Of a stretch of DNA of 24,757 bases, positions 1 to 7,320 are shown piece after piece. The notes under the pieces were generated by a model. That model was given only the letters and a program-made list of their open reading frames with translations. It made no database searches and was not told the origin of the DNA. Position 1 is the first letter of the stretch. Each line of letters begins with the position of its first letter. The translations under genes and the position numbers were made by a program. Source of the DNA: DATMNI01 sp035570275 (lineage in GTDB: Bacteria > Acidobacteriota > Terriglobia > Bryobacterales > Bryobacteraceae); contig DATMNI010000025.1 of assembly GCA_035570275.1 (NCBI GenBank), positions 1 to 24,757 on the forward strand, read 5' to 3'.

Positions 1-1
1 G

Positions 2-2890
2 GATGACTATTCGCCGCGCGACCGCGATGGGCATGGCACGGCGGTAGCGTCGTGCGCCGCCGCCAACACGGTCACCGGCAGTGTGACTTTCAGCGGTATG
101 GCGCCTAAGGCGTATCTGGGGAATTACAAGGTTTCGGGTTCTCCCGGAGTGTTGGATGGATCGACCGATGGAGTTCTGATCCTGGCGATCAACGATGCCC
201 TCAAGGACGGCATGGATATCGCGAGTCTTTCGGTGGTGGGCCCGGCTTTTACTGGCGCCCTCGACACGGGCGCCGGTCTTACGTGTACGAAGCCATTGCT
301 TGGTGAACCCAATGGTGGCCCTTGCGATCCGGTGGCCACGGCATATGAAGCCGCCGTCAAAGCCGGAATGGTGGTGGTGGTGGCCGCCGGGAACAGCGGC
401 TACCTCGGCACCCAATACCCCACTTCGCCCACGTACCTAAGTATCGCTTCCCCAGCCAACGCACCGTCGGTGGTCGGGGTGGGTGCCACCATCAACTCCC
501 ACGTGTTGGGCCCAACCGTAAGTGTGGATGGCGCCGGTGCGCCCGCCAGCCTGAAGGGGATTGCGGCGCAGATGGGCGATTCGGCCGCGCCGGCACTCAG
601 CAACAACCCCTCGTACTACCAGCTTGGAGTCCCAGGATCGGTATTTCCCGCGCAATCCGCGCCGCTCATAGACGTGACCCAGATAGGCAACGACGGGTTT
701 GGCTGCACGGCTTTTCCGGCCTTTTCGTTAATTGGGAAATTCGCTCTGATCCAGCGCGGGCCAGGGCTGCCGGGGAGCACGACCGCTTGCCCGTATTACA
801 CGAAGGCGAGCAATGCCGCGGATGCGGGGGCGGTGGGAGTCATCTTTTACATGTCCGATTCTTCGGCCACGGTCCATCCCGAGGACATCGGTTTCAACAG
901 CGACACATTCACGTTCTTCGGACCGGCAGTGATGATCTCGCTGAGCGACGGTCAGGCTCTCAAAGCTTACATCGATAGCCATCCCGGCACGGTGACGATT
1001 GACCTCGCTGGAAGCGAGCAGGACTTGGGGACTTATAGCCAGGGTGCGGGCATCAGTCCGGCGCTGGCCGGGAACATGCTGGCGAATTATTCCTCGCGCG
1101 GTCCGGCGCCGGATGGCATCATCAAGCCTGACTTAGTGGCGGTGAGCGGGGTGGAAACGGATCCATTCAACTTCGGCCCCGATCCGAATGATTCCGACCT
1201 CCCAGTGCCAGGCGGCATTTATACCGCGGCACAGCGGTTCGACCCGAACGGCGGACTTTTCAGCGCTAACGGCTTTACGGGCATCGGGGGCGGAACCAGT
1301 TTTTCGGCGCCTATGGTGGCCGGCGCGGCGGCGCTGGTAAAGCAGGCTCACCCTGGCTGGACGTCAACGCAGATCAAGTCGGCATTGGTGAATTCGGCTG
1401 CGCAGGACACCGCTACGGACACCCTCGGCGACGCGGTGGATGTGGAATCGGTCGGCGGCGGACGGCTGGACGCGGGGGCGGCTGTGAAGGCGACGGTGAC
1501 GGCTGAGCCGGCGACGATTTCTCTCGGGTTCCTCAAGGCTGGCGTGGCTCTGCCATCCCCCAAGACCATCACGATTACCAACAAGGGCACCAGTTCGGCC
1601 ACGCTGGCGGTAGCGGTATCCACCGGAAAAGCTGCCACGGGCGCGTCGGTGGCGGTGAGCCCGCAGAGCCTGACGCTGGCTGGCGGAGCTTCCGGAACCA
1701 TCAGCGTGACGCTCTCCGGCAGCGTTCCCGCGGCAGGTCAATATAACGGAGCTGTTACTGTAAGCGGATCCGGTGTTCAGTCTCTGCGGCTGCCTTACAT
1801 GTTCGTGGTGGGCAATAACACGGCCTACAATCTGAATTGGCTGGCCGGATTCGATGGCTTGGCCGGCCAGGATATCGGCGGCCAGCCGGTGGTGCAGATC
1901 GTGGATCAGTTTGGCGCTCCGGTGGTTGGTTCGCCCGTCAGTCTTTCGGTAAGCCCGCGCGGCGCGGTTACGTTTAACAGCGTAGCTGGGGCGCCTGCCT
2001 GCACTCCAGCCAGTTCCACGCAGGTGACCTCCTGCCCCACTGACAATTACGGCTTTGCCTGGGTAGACGTGGTGCTTGGCAACGCGGGCGCACCCACGAT
2101 TACGCTCAAGGCAGCCACCGGAGCGTCCAACCCGGTCGGTGCCTTGATCAGCCCGCAGCCCACGATTACGGTGGCGGGGGTAGTGAACGACGCCACCTTC
2201 AAGGCCCCGATTGCGGCTGGTTCCTACGTGGCGATCTTCGGAACTAACCTCCTGGACACCAACTTCCTGAGCAATTCGGCTGGGGATACCGGGGTTTCGA
2301 CCGCGGACGGGACCTTGCCGCTGGTGATTGACGGTACCACGGTGAGCTTCGACGTGCCTTCGGCGGGCATCAGCGTGCCCGGCCACCTGACGTTCGCCAA
2401 CGATGGACAAGTCAACGTGCAGGTGCCTTGGGAACTGCAAGGTCAATCGTCGGTGAAAGTCAAGGTGAGCAGTGATGACGCCTTCTTCCTGGGGAACGTA
2501 GTGGATGTGCCGCTGGCGCAGTATACGCCCGCATTTTTCGGCAGCAGCGTGATTGCGGCAGAGGACGCCCAGACCGGCGCGATCATCACAGCCGCCAACC
2601 CGGCCATACCGGGCGAGATCGTGTCGCTGTTCATGAACGGACTTGGCCCGGTGAACAATCAGCCGGCCAGCGGATCTCCGGCGGGCGTACCCCTGGCAAC
2701 CACGAAGACTACGCCGACGGTGAACTTTGGCAGCCAGTCGGCGCCGGTGCTGTTCAGCGGCCTGGCGCCCGGGTTTGCCGGGTTGTATCAGGTGAACGTG
2801 ACGGTGCCGGCAGGGTTGACCGGAAATCAGCAGGTGACGGTGTCGATCGGCGGGGTGACGTCGCCGGCGGGTACGCTGCCGTTGAAGTAA
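2..2890 (+). CDS. Secreted S8 (subtilisin-like) serine protease with PA insert and Solibacter-type C-terminal domain, 5'-truncated
   Basis: The frame is open from base 2, so the signal peptide and catalytic Asp lie upstream of the window. The His motif DGHGTAVAS is visible with its His codon at 32-34. The oxyanion-hole Asn is in AAGNSG (codon 392-394) and the nucleophile Ser is in GGGTSFSAPMVAG (codon 1298-1300). Between them is a protease-associated (PA) insert, recognisable from GKFALIQRG and the downstream AGAVGVIFY. After the catalytic domain come Ig/Fn3-like beta-sandwich stretches. The last ~220 residues, from VVNDATFKAPIAAGSYVAIF onward, match the repeat-like C-terminal domain typical of Solibacter secreted proteins (TIGR03437 type). 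The family degrades extracellular or periplasmic protein. Function as an active protease is well supported by the triad residues visible; the substrate is unknown. Confidence 0.93.
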   Translation, partial: DDYSPRDRDGHGTAVASCAAANTVTGSVTFSGMAPKAYLGNYKVSGSPGVLDGSTDGVLILAINDALKDGMDIASLSVVGPAFTGALDTGAGLTCTKPLLGEPNGGPCDPVATAYEAAVKAGMVVVVAAGNSGYLGTQYPTSPTYLSIASPANAPSVVGVGATINSHVLGPTVSVDGAGAPASLKGIAAQMGDSAAPALSNNPSYYQLGVPGSVFPAQSAPLIDVTQIGNDGFGCTAFPAFSLIGKFALIQRGPGLPGSTTACPYYTKASNAADAGAVGVIFYMSDSSATVHPEDIGFNSDTFTFFGPAVMISLSDGQALKAYIDSHPGTVTIDLAGSEQDLGTYSQGAGISPALAGNMLANYSSRGPAPDGIIKPDLVAVSGVETDPFNFGPDPNDSDLPVPGGIYTAAQRFDPNGGLFSANGFTGIGGGTSFSAPMVAGAAALVKQAHPGWTSTQIKSALVNSAAQDTATDTLGDAVDVESVGGGRLDAGAAVKATVTAEPATISLGFLKAGVALPSPKTITITNKGTSSATLAVAVSTGKAATGASVAVSPQSLTLAGGASGTISVTLSGSVPAAGQYNGAVTVSGSGVQSLRLPYMFVVGNNTAYNLNWLAGFDGLAGQDIGGQPVVQIVDQFGAPVVGSPVSLSVSPRGAVTFNSVAGAPACTPASSTQVTSCPTDNYGFAWVDVVLGNAGAPTITLKAATGASNPVGALISPQPTITVAGVVNDATFKAPIAAGSYVAIFGTNLLDTNFLSNSAGDTGVSTADGTLPLVIDGTTVSFDVPSAGISVPGHLTFANDGQVNVQVPWELQGQSSVKVKVSSDDAFFLGNVVDVPLAQYTPAFFGSSVIAAEDAQTGAIITAANPAIPGEIVSLFMNGLGPVNNQPASGSPAGVPLATTKTTPTVNFGSQSAPVLFSGLAPGFAGLYQVNVTVPAGLTGNQQVTVSIGGVTSPAGTLPLK

Positions 2891-2895
2891 GTGGC

Positions 2896-2948
2896 CGCGA
2901 CCCTCTGGGTCGCGTGTCCCTGGGTTCGCCCCGGGTCGCCAACCCAGG
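2896..2948 (+). terminator. Two consecutive inverted repeats after the protease gene, possible transcription end
   Basis: Six bases after the protease stop is a perfect 8-bp stem with a 3-nt loop (CGCGACCC at 2896-2903 against GGGTCGCG at 2907-2914). A second 8-bp inverted repeat follows (CCTGGGTT at 2919-2926 against AACCCAGG at 2941-2948). Neither is followed by a T run, so this is not a classical intrinsic terminator. It may protect the mRNA 3' end or support factor-dependent termination. Confidence 0.45.
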
Positions 2949-2966
2949 AGGATCGCCGTTACTTGT

Positions 2967-2972
2967 TATACT
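2967..2972 (+). promoter_or_regulatory. -10 box (TATACT) for the small gene at 2984
   Basis: TATACT lies 11 bp upstream of the ATG at 2984, in the context ACTTGTTATACTCG. No convincing -35 or Shine-Dalgarno sequence is seen. The transcript would start only a few bases before the ATG, suggesting a leaderless or near-leaderless mRNA. Confidence 0.45.
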
Positions 2973-2983
2973 CGATTCTCCAT

Positions 2984-3277
2984 ATGGCGAATCCTAAATA
3001 TACGGCCTCCGACAAGCCGGTGCCGGTGGCGGAGTTAGTTGACACGCTCAGCGACGGTACCAAGGTTAAGCGGCGCGTGCCTCGTATGCGCGCCTGCAAC
3101 GAGAAGGATGCGAAGGACAAGCTTTGCGCCGGGCACCTGAAGCGGTGGTTTTTCTTTGGCGATGAAGTGAAGCGGAAGTTCGGGGCGGATGCGGAGGTTT
3201 ACCGCTGCGAGCACTGCAAAACGCTGTACCTGCCGAATCGGGAAGAAGAGCCGCGGACGGGGACGCTGAGCTATTGA
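2984..3277 (+). CDS. Small conserved-looking Cys-containing protein (97 aa), possible zinc ribbon
   Basis: I do not recognise a named family. The ATG at 2984 is preferred because the frame upstream runs into the hairpins behind the protease gene, and a TATACT -10 box lies just before it. The protein is charged and soluble with no signal peptide or membrane segment. Cysteines occur in an RACNEKDAKDKLCAGHLKRW stretch and in a C-terminal YRCEHCKTLYL stretch. That gives a C-x8-C...C-x2-C pattern which could bind one zinc ion; metal binding is inference. Codon use resembles the neighbouring genes. It stands alone between the protease gene and a long non-coding region. Confidence 0.7.
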   Translation: MANPKYTASDKPVPVAELVDTLSDGTKVKRRVPRMRACNEKDAKDKLCAGHLKRWFFFGDEVKRKFGADAEVYRCEHCKTLYLPNREEEPRTGTLSY

Positions 3278-3314
3278 CGGATCGCCCGCGGCTTAGAGAA
3301 AACCGCTCCCTCAC

Positions 3315-3362
3315 GGTCACGGCTCTGATTGGAGCCGCGGTCACGGCTCTGATTGGAGCCGC
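3315..3362. repeat. Two perfect 24-bp tandem copies, each containing a small hairpin
   Basis: The unit at 3315-3338 is repeated exactly at 3339-3362. Each copy contains GGCTC-TGATTG-GAGCC, a 5-bp stem with a 6-nt loop. It lies about 40 bp after the stop of the gene at 2984-3277, so it could act at that gene's mRNA 3' end. Confidence 0.8.
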
Positions 3363-3420
3363 GCGTGTAAGCAAGCGGTCGTCCGGCGCCTATCGCCTTG
3401 AGCAAACAAAAAGTAGCCAC

Positions 3421-3476
3421 AAAAGAAAAACCGCATCGGTCGCGTCCCCAGACGTTTGGGACTGAAACCGATGCGG
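3421..3476 (-). terminator. Strong intrinsic terminator on the minus strand
   Basis: CCGCATCGGT (3431-3440) pairs perfectly with ACCGATGCGG (3467-3476). An inner GTCCC/GGGAC stem lies at 3444-3448 and 3458-3462. On the minus strand the hairpin is followed directly by TTTTTCTTTT (3430 down to 3421). The plus strand lacks a T run, so the element ends leftward transcription. No leftward protein gene feeds it, so it implies an RNA transcribed from the region 3480-3830. Confidence 0.7.
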
Positions 3477-3522
3477 CTCGCCCAGGTTGGGCTGGGATTC
3501 GGCGTCGGGCTGCCGGGAAGAT

Positions 3523-3543
3523 TTCTCGAGAATCGATCGATTC
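3523..3543. repeat. Overlapping perfect palindromes
   Basis: TTCTCGAGAA (3523-3532) and the 14-bp perfect palindrome GAATCGATCGATTC (3530-3543) overlap. They could be a regulator binding site or part of a folded RNA. No function can be assigned from sequence alone. Confidence 0.5.
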
Positions 3544-3635
3544 CTGGTCAGGTCCGCGTCCTATTTTTCCTTACCAGAAACGCCAGACAACTACCGCTAC
3601 CGGAACCCCGGGTGAGATCGCTGAAACTGTTTGAC

Positions 3636-3787
3636 AAAAAAACCCCTCTGCAGCAACCAACAAGGGGAGAACCATGAGCAAAAACTGTTACAAACATCGG
3701 CTCCCGCAAGCACGCTGTCTCTTCGGCTCACTCGTCTCCACCTGCCTGTTACAGCAGAGGGCAGGTTTAAGGTACTTCGCCAATTCA
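3636..3787 (-). ncRNA. Candidate small RNA (~150 nt) with its own promoter and T-tract terminator
   Basis: A near-consensus promoter (TTGACA, 17 bp, TATTTA) reads leftward and predicts a start near 3787. The region ends in a GC stem (CCCCT against AGGGG, 3643-3647 and 3663-3667) followed on the minus strand by seven T residues (3642-3636). Inside, ACCTGCC and GGCAGGT form a 7-bp hairpin, and TGAGC/GCTCA arms enclose a longer domain. TGTAACAG occurs twice. I could not match it to 6S, SRP, tmRNA, RNase P or a known riboswitch. No convincing protein is encoded on this strand here. The limits are inferred from the promoter and terminator. Confidence 0.5.
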
Positions 3788-3793
3788 CAACCA

Positions 3794-3822
3794 TAAATAG
3801 CAATCTGCCTGCCAGCTGTCAA
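3794..3822 (-). promoter_or_regulatory. Near-consensus sigma70-type promoter reading leftward
   Basis: On the minus strand the -35 is TTGACA (3822-3817, a perfect match). The spacer is exactly 17 bp and the -10 is TATTTA (3799-3794) in an extended TGC-TATTTAT context. This is the best promoter match I noticed in the window. It faces away from the gene at 3908 and into the candidate small RNA. Confidence 0.6.
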
Positions 3823-3907
3823 TGTCCATAAGCCCTTTTTATTTCACTATTTTCAGCCGGAACGGGGCCGCTGTCTTGTGGGCGGGTTGGGCGGGGGATG
3901 TGTCGCT

Positions 3908-5281
3908 ATGACACAATCGAAGGGAATGAAGAGAATTCAGGCTGCATGCCTGCTTCTGGCCTGCTGGCTTCCAAACCTTATGGGACAGACCGATGAGCCG
4001 GTCATGGTCGCCACCGAGCATCCCCGGTTGTTCCTGAGACCGCAGCGGTTGCGGCTGCTCAAACGGGAGCGCGACCGGACGTCGCCGCGCTGGATACAAT
4101 TCGAATCTCTGATCGCAGGGAAGGCGCCCATGCCGGAGCCCGGCTTTGCCGAGGCGCTTTACTACCAGATCGCCGGCGATGCGGCAACCGGGCGGCGTGC
4201 CATTGCGTGGGCTTTGGGTGCCGGCGCGGATTTGCGCCAGCAAGCGCTGGTGTTCGACTGGTGCCAGGAACTGCTGACGGAGGCGCAGCGGCGCGATCTG
4301 GCAGCCCGCCTGCAGCGGGGAATTGCCACCGCTCCACCGGCCAACGAAAGCGTGGCGCTGGTGCGGTCGCGGGTATTGGCGGCGGTGGCGTTGTTCGATC
4401 ATGTTCCACAGACGCCGCAACGGGAACTGGAGCGCGTGGTCCGGAACTGGTGGGGCGGGAAGATCGTGCCCGCGCTTAAGGACGGCCGCAGTGCCATTGC
4501 GCGCGACGACGCGTTTCCGCTCTGGGAGATGCTGCATGCGATCCGGGACAGCACCAACCTGGATCTGCGCGAGGCCGCGCCCCGGTTCTTCAAGGACTTT
4601 CCGATCGAGCACCTGATGAGCTACTATCCGGCCTTGTATCCGGCCCCGGAAAACGAGTACCGCATTGGACTGACGCGCAGCAATGGCGATCCGGACCTGC
4701 AACTGGCGGCGCTTTCCCGCGCCGCCGAAATGGCGATGGTGGCATTCGACGTGAACGCGCCGGAAAGCCAGGTGCTGCAGGGTTGGCTTATGCACGACAA
4801 GTTCATGCTGAAAGGCACCTTCGGCGCGCCCTATGAGTTTCTCTGGGCCAATCCGTATCAGCCCGGGCTGAGCTACTACCACGTGCCGCTGGTTTACCAC
4901 AACCCGGATTCCGGCAGGTTATTCGTGCGGTCGAATTGGGATGACGATGCGGAATGGTTCGGTTACTTTGACGGCACCATGCAGATGTTTTCGGAAGGAC
5001 GCCTGACGACGTTGAACCCGAAGCTGATGGTGGCGCCGATTTCCCTGAAAGAAGCCGCGATCGTCTTCGGTCCGCAGGCGCGAAAGTTCAAATTGACCCT
5101 GGACGAAGAGCAGGCGGTTTTCGTGATGGGCCTGGCGCCGCGCGGGACCTACGATGTGGAAATCGACGACGAGGAAATGTACGAGGCGCAGGCCGACCCG
5201 GGCGGGATCCTGGCCTTGGATTTGCCGCACGGGAAAGAGATAGGAGTGAGAATAAAGGAGCCGGGGGCCGGGGGCCGGTAA
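3908..5281 (+). CDS. Secreted protein resembling heparinase II/III-type polysaccharide lyases
   Basis: The ATG at 3908 has a G-rich ribosome site about 10 bp upstream. An ATG at 3926, just before the KRIQAACLLLACW signal-peptide core, is an alternative. The N-terminus is a signal peptide probably cut after NLMG; LLAC also resembles a lipobox but sits very early. The mature protein opens with EHPRLFLRPQRLRLLKRER, the type of start seen in alpha-helical-toroid heparinase-like lyases. It ends with a beta-rich part containing SGRLFVRSNWDDDAEWFGYFDG. I cannot identify the catalytic residues, so activity is inference; an uncharacterised exported glycan-handling protein is the safe reading. The C-terminal EPGAGGR and the stop codon lie in GC-rich tandem repeats, so the tail may be recently altered. 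Confidence 0.75.
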   Translation: MTQSKGMKRIQAACLLLACWLPNLMGQTDEPVMVATEHPRLFLRPQRLRLLKRERDRTSPRWIQFESLIAGKAPMPEPGFAEALYYQIAGDAATGRRAIAWALGAGADLRQQALVFDWCQELLTEAQRRDLAARLQRGIATAPPANESVALVRSRVLAAVALFDHVPQTPQRELERVVRNWWGGKIVPALKDGRSAIARDDAFPLWEMLHAIRDSTNLDLREAAPRFFKDFPIEHLMSYYPALYPAPENEYRIGLTRSNGDPDLQLAALSRAAEMAMVAFDVNAPESQVLQGWLMHDKFMLKGTFGAPYEFLWANPYQPGLSYYHVPLVYHNPDSGRLFVRSNWDDDAEWFGYFDGTMQMFSEGRLTTLNPKLMVAPISLKEAAIVFGPQARKFKLTLDEEQAVFVMGLAPRGTYDVEIDDEEMYEAQADPGGILALDLPHGKEIGVRIKEPGAGGR

Positions 5282-5319
5282 GCAGTGGCCGGTGGCCGGG
5301 TAAGCAGTGGCCGGTGGCC
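5278..5319. repeat. 22-bp tandem duplication spanning the stop codon of the preceding gene
   Basis: GTAAGCAGTGGCCGGTGGCC occurs at 5278-5297 and again at 5300-5319. The first copy contains the TAA stop of the gene at 3908-5281. Further GGCCGG-type partial copies follow on both strands to about 5396, for example ACTGGCCACCG and CCGGCCACTG, which can form a hairpin near the end of fabH. Confidence 0.8.
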
Positions 5320-5399
5320 AGTGGTCGGTTGAAGAATCGTCCCGCGTCTTTCACCGGCAACTGGCCACCGAGCGCAGCAAGCATCCGGCCACTGTCTTT

Positions 5400-6407
5400 C
5401 TAATACGCCCAGCGCCACAAACTGGCCCCCACCGTGTAGCCGGCGCCAACCGCGGCAAACAGAACGACGTCTCCCTTCTTGAGACGGCCTTCTTGAATGG
5501 CGTCGCGGGTGGCCAGCGGAATGGTGCCGGCAGTGGTGTTGCCGTAGCGGTCGATATTGATCAAAACCTTCCCGGGCGCGATCCCCAGCCGATCGGCGGC
5601 CGCCGTGATGATGCGTTTATTCGCCTGGTGAGGAATCATAACAGCCACGTCGTCGCCGGTGAGGTGGTTGCGCTCCAGCAGATCGCGGCTAGTCTCAAAC
5701 ATTTTGCGGACGGCGTACTTGAAGACCGGTCCGCCGTCCTGATGGACGAAATGCTGGCGCTGGTCGACGGTCTGGTGAGATGCGGGCAGGCGGCTGCCTC
5801 CGGCGGGCATCTTGAGGAAGTCGCCGCCGGACCCATCCACTTCACCCAGAAAATCGATGAAACCGGCGCCGTTTTCGTCTTCTCCAACAGGTTCGATTAA
5901 CATGGCGCCGGCGCCATCGCCGAAGAGGACGCAGGTGGTGCGGTCGGTGTAGTCGATGATCCGGCTCATGGTGTCGGCGCCGATCACGAGAACTCGCTGA
6001 TGGGTTCGGGCCGCCACCAGATGGGCGCCGATGGTGAGGCCATAGACGAAACCGGAGCATGCCGCGATGAGGTCGAAGCCCCAGGCGCCGCGCGCCCCAA
6101 GGGCGGTCTGCACCAGACAGGCGGTGGAAGGGAAGAAGTAATCAGGTGTCACCGTACACACGATGATGGCATTCACGGTGGAGGCATCGATGCCTCGCTG
6201 CAGAAGCGCGCACCGGGCCGCTGCCACCGCCATATCGGAGGTGGCCATGTCAGCGGCGGCGATATGCCGTTCGCGGATGCCGGTGCGCTCCATGATCCAC
6301 TGATCGTTGGTATCGACCAACTTCTCCAGGTCCTGATTGGTGAGCACGCGGGGAGGCGTGTAGCAACCGAGCGCGGTGATTTTCGCCGTAGCCAATGCCG
6401 TAGCCAA
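5400..6407 (-). CDS. fabH: 3-oxoacyl-ACP synthase III (KAS III), start of type II fatty acid synthesis
   Basis: FabH condenses acetyl-CoA (or a branched primer) with malonyl-ACP in the cytoplasm. The Cys-His-Asn triad is visible: C117 in AACSGFVYGL, H260 in IPHQANKRI and N290 in YGNTTAGTIP. The GDGAGAMLIE segment and the C-terminal AAVGAGYTVGASLWRW are also typical. Length is 335 aa against ~317-335 for the family. I choose TTG at 6407: it follows an AAAAGGA ribosome site, a -10-like TGGTACTCT (hexamer 6429-6434) lies upstream, and homology begins only at KITALGCYTPP. The first eight codons are a 12-bp tandem duplication that duplicates the TTG. The gene is divergent from the SprT-like gene and has no fatty-acid genes beside it here. 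Confidence 0.95.
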   Translation of the reverse strand: MATALATAKITALGCYTPPRVLTNQDLEKLVDTNDQWIMERTGIRERHIAAADMATSDMAVAAARCALLQRGIDASTVNAIIVCTVTPDYFFPSTACLVQTALGARGAWGFDLIAACSGFVYGLTIGAHLVAARTHQRVLVIGADTMSRIIDYTDRTTCVLFGDGAGAMLIEPVGEDENGAGFIDFLGEVDGSGGDFLKMPAGGSRLPASHQTVDQRQHFVHQDGGPVFKYAVRKMFETSRDLLERNHLTGDDVAVMIPHQANKRIITAAADRLGIAPGKVLINIDRYGNTTAGTIPLATRDAIQEGRLKKGDVVLFAAVGAGYTVGASLWRWAY

Positions 6408-6500
6408 TATAGTTGTCCTTTTAGGTTCAGAGTACCACTGGGGGAGCACGGAATCGGGGCATTGCGGTACGCTGGGAAAGAATGCAGAGTGGACGACGGG

Positions 6501-7265
6501 ATGCTCGACGTCATGGTTGACGAGCTCGACAACATCCTTGACAACATGCTCGACAACCAGGGTCTCCAGACCTCGCTTTTCTTTGAGAGCACGGAGGAGA
6601 TTTACGCGCGGGTTTTCCGCGAATTAAAGCCGCGGACGGCGCTGCCCGAGTTGCAGGTGAGATTCTGCCAATTTGCGAATGCGAATTGCTTGATCAAGTT
6701 GGACGGCGGGCGGCTGGAAGTGCGAATGTCGGATCTGCTGTCGGGGGCTCCCGCGCCCGTAATGGAGGCGTTGGCCCACATTCTGCTTGGGAAGCTGTAT
6801 CGCAAACCGGTGGCCCGGGTCTACTCCAACCGGTACCGGTTATATTTGAACCGGCGCGACATGCGGCGCCAGGCCCACTTATTGCGGCAGATTCGGGGCC
6901 GCAAATTCGTTTCAGGGCCGGTTGGCGAACACCGCAACCTGGAAGAGGTGTTTGAGCGGATCAACGGGCGTTTCTTTGACGGGCTGATGGGCCGGCCGCA
7001 ATTGGGCTGGAGCCGGACTAAATCGCGCAGCACGTTGGGCCATTACGACCCGTCGCACAACGCGATTATTATTAGCCGGATTTTCGACCAGGAACATGTC
7101 CCACCGGTGGCACTGGAGTACGTGATGTTCCATGAAATGTTGCATCTACGGTACCCGGTCGACCACAGTGGGCGGCGTCGCCGGGTACACACACGGGAGT
7201 TTCACGCGGAAGAGGATAAATTTCCTCAGTTACAGGAAGTCAAAGAAATATTGAAACGGCTCTGA
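6501..7265 (+). CDS. SprT-like zinc metalloprotein (putative protease)
   Basis: The protein is 254 aa from the ATG at 6501; a GTG at 6489 and an ATG at 6513 are alternatives. The zinc motif HEMLH (residues 211-215) is preceded by VALEYVMF and followed by a third possible ligand at H235 in REFHAEE. This is the SprT/Spartan-like layout, in which the Glu would be catalytic. SprT-like proteins in eukaryotes cleave DNA-protein crosslinks; the bacterial role is poorly known, so the substrate is open. The middle (about residues 95-180) is rich in Arg and Tyr. The N-terminus is a repetitive acidic stretch, LDVMVDELDNILDNMLDNQ, encoded by near-repeats. The gene is divergent from fabH with ~90 bp between starts. 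Confidence 0.8.
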   Translation: MLDVMVDELDNILDNMLDNQGLQTSLFFESTEEIYARVFRELKPRTALPELQVRFCQFANANCLIKLDGGRLEVRMSDLLSGAPAPVMEALAHILLGKLYRKPVARVYSNRYRLYLNRRDMRRQAHLLRQIRGRKFVSGPVGEHRNLEEVFERINGRFFDGLMGRPQLGWSRTKSRSTLGHYDPSHNAIIISRIFDQEHVPPVALEYVMFHEMLHLRYPVDHSGRRRRVHTREFHAEEDKFPQLQEVKEILKRL

Positions 7266-7320
7266 ATTCAGGCGCAGGCGTTTGAATTCAAGCGCAAGCC
7301 TTTGAATTCAAGCGCAAGCC
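7261..7320. repeat. Three 20-bp tandem copies carrying stop codons for two convergent genes
   Basis: TTTGAATTCAAGCGCAAGCC occurs at 7281-7300 and 7301-7320, with a degenerate first copy at 7261-7280. Each unit contains the palindrome TGAATTCA, which gives TGA on both strands. The first copy supplies the stop of the plus-strand SprT-like gene (7263-7265) and the third the stop of the minus-strand gene (7308-7310). Confidence 0.85.

Noticed and set aside
1364..2446. Long open frame on the minus strand antisense to the protease gene
   Set aside because: His/Arg-rich translation typical of a shadow frame in G+C-rich DNA, with no start context or domains.
3546..3556. GGTCAGGTCCG, identical to part of the SRP (4.5S) RNA core
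   Set aside because: The following bases (CGTCC) do not continue into the GGAAGG...AGCAG core and no enclosing helix fits.
3674..3796. 40-codon plus-strand ORF with a strong-looking AGGGGAG ribosome site
   Set aside because: The apparent ribosome site is one arm of the minus-strand terminator stem, the peptide has no recognisable features, and it is antisense to the better supported small RNA.
3839..4900. 353-codon minus-strand open frame opposite the heparinase-like gene
   Set aside because: Shadow of the plus-strand gene, which has a signal peptide and plausible domains; the antisense product is His/Gln/Arg-rich without motifs.
6000..6500. Long plus-strand extension upstream of the SprT-like gene
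   Set aside because: It is antisense to fabH, whose catalytic motifs are clear; homology-like sequence begins only after 6501.
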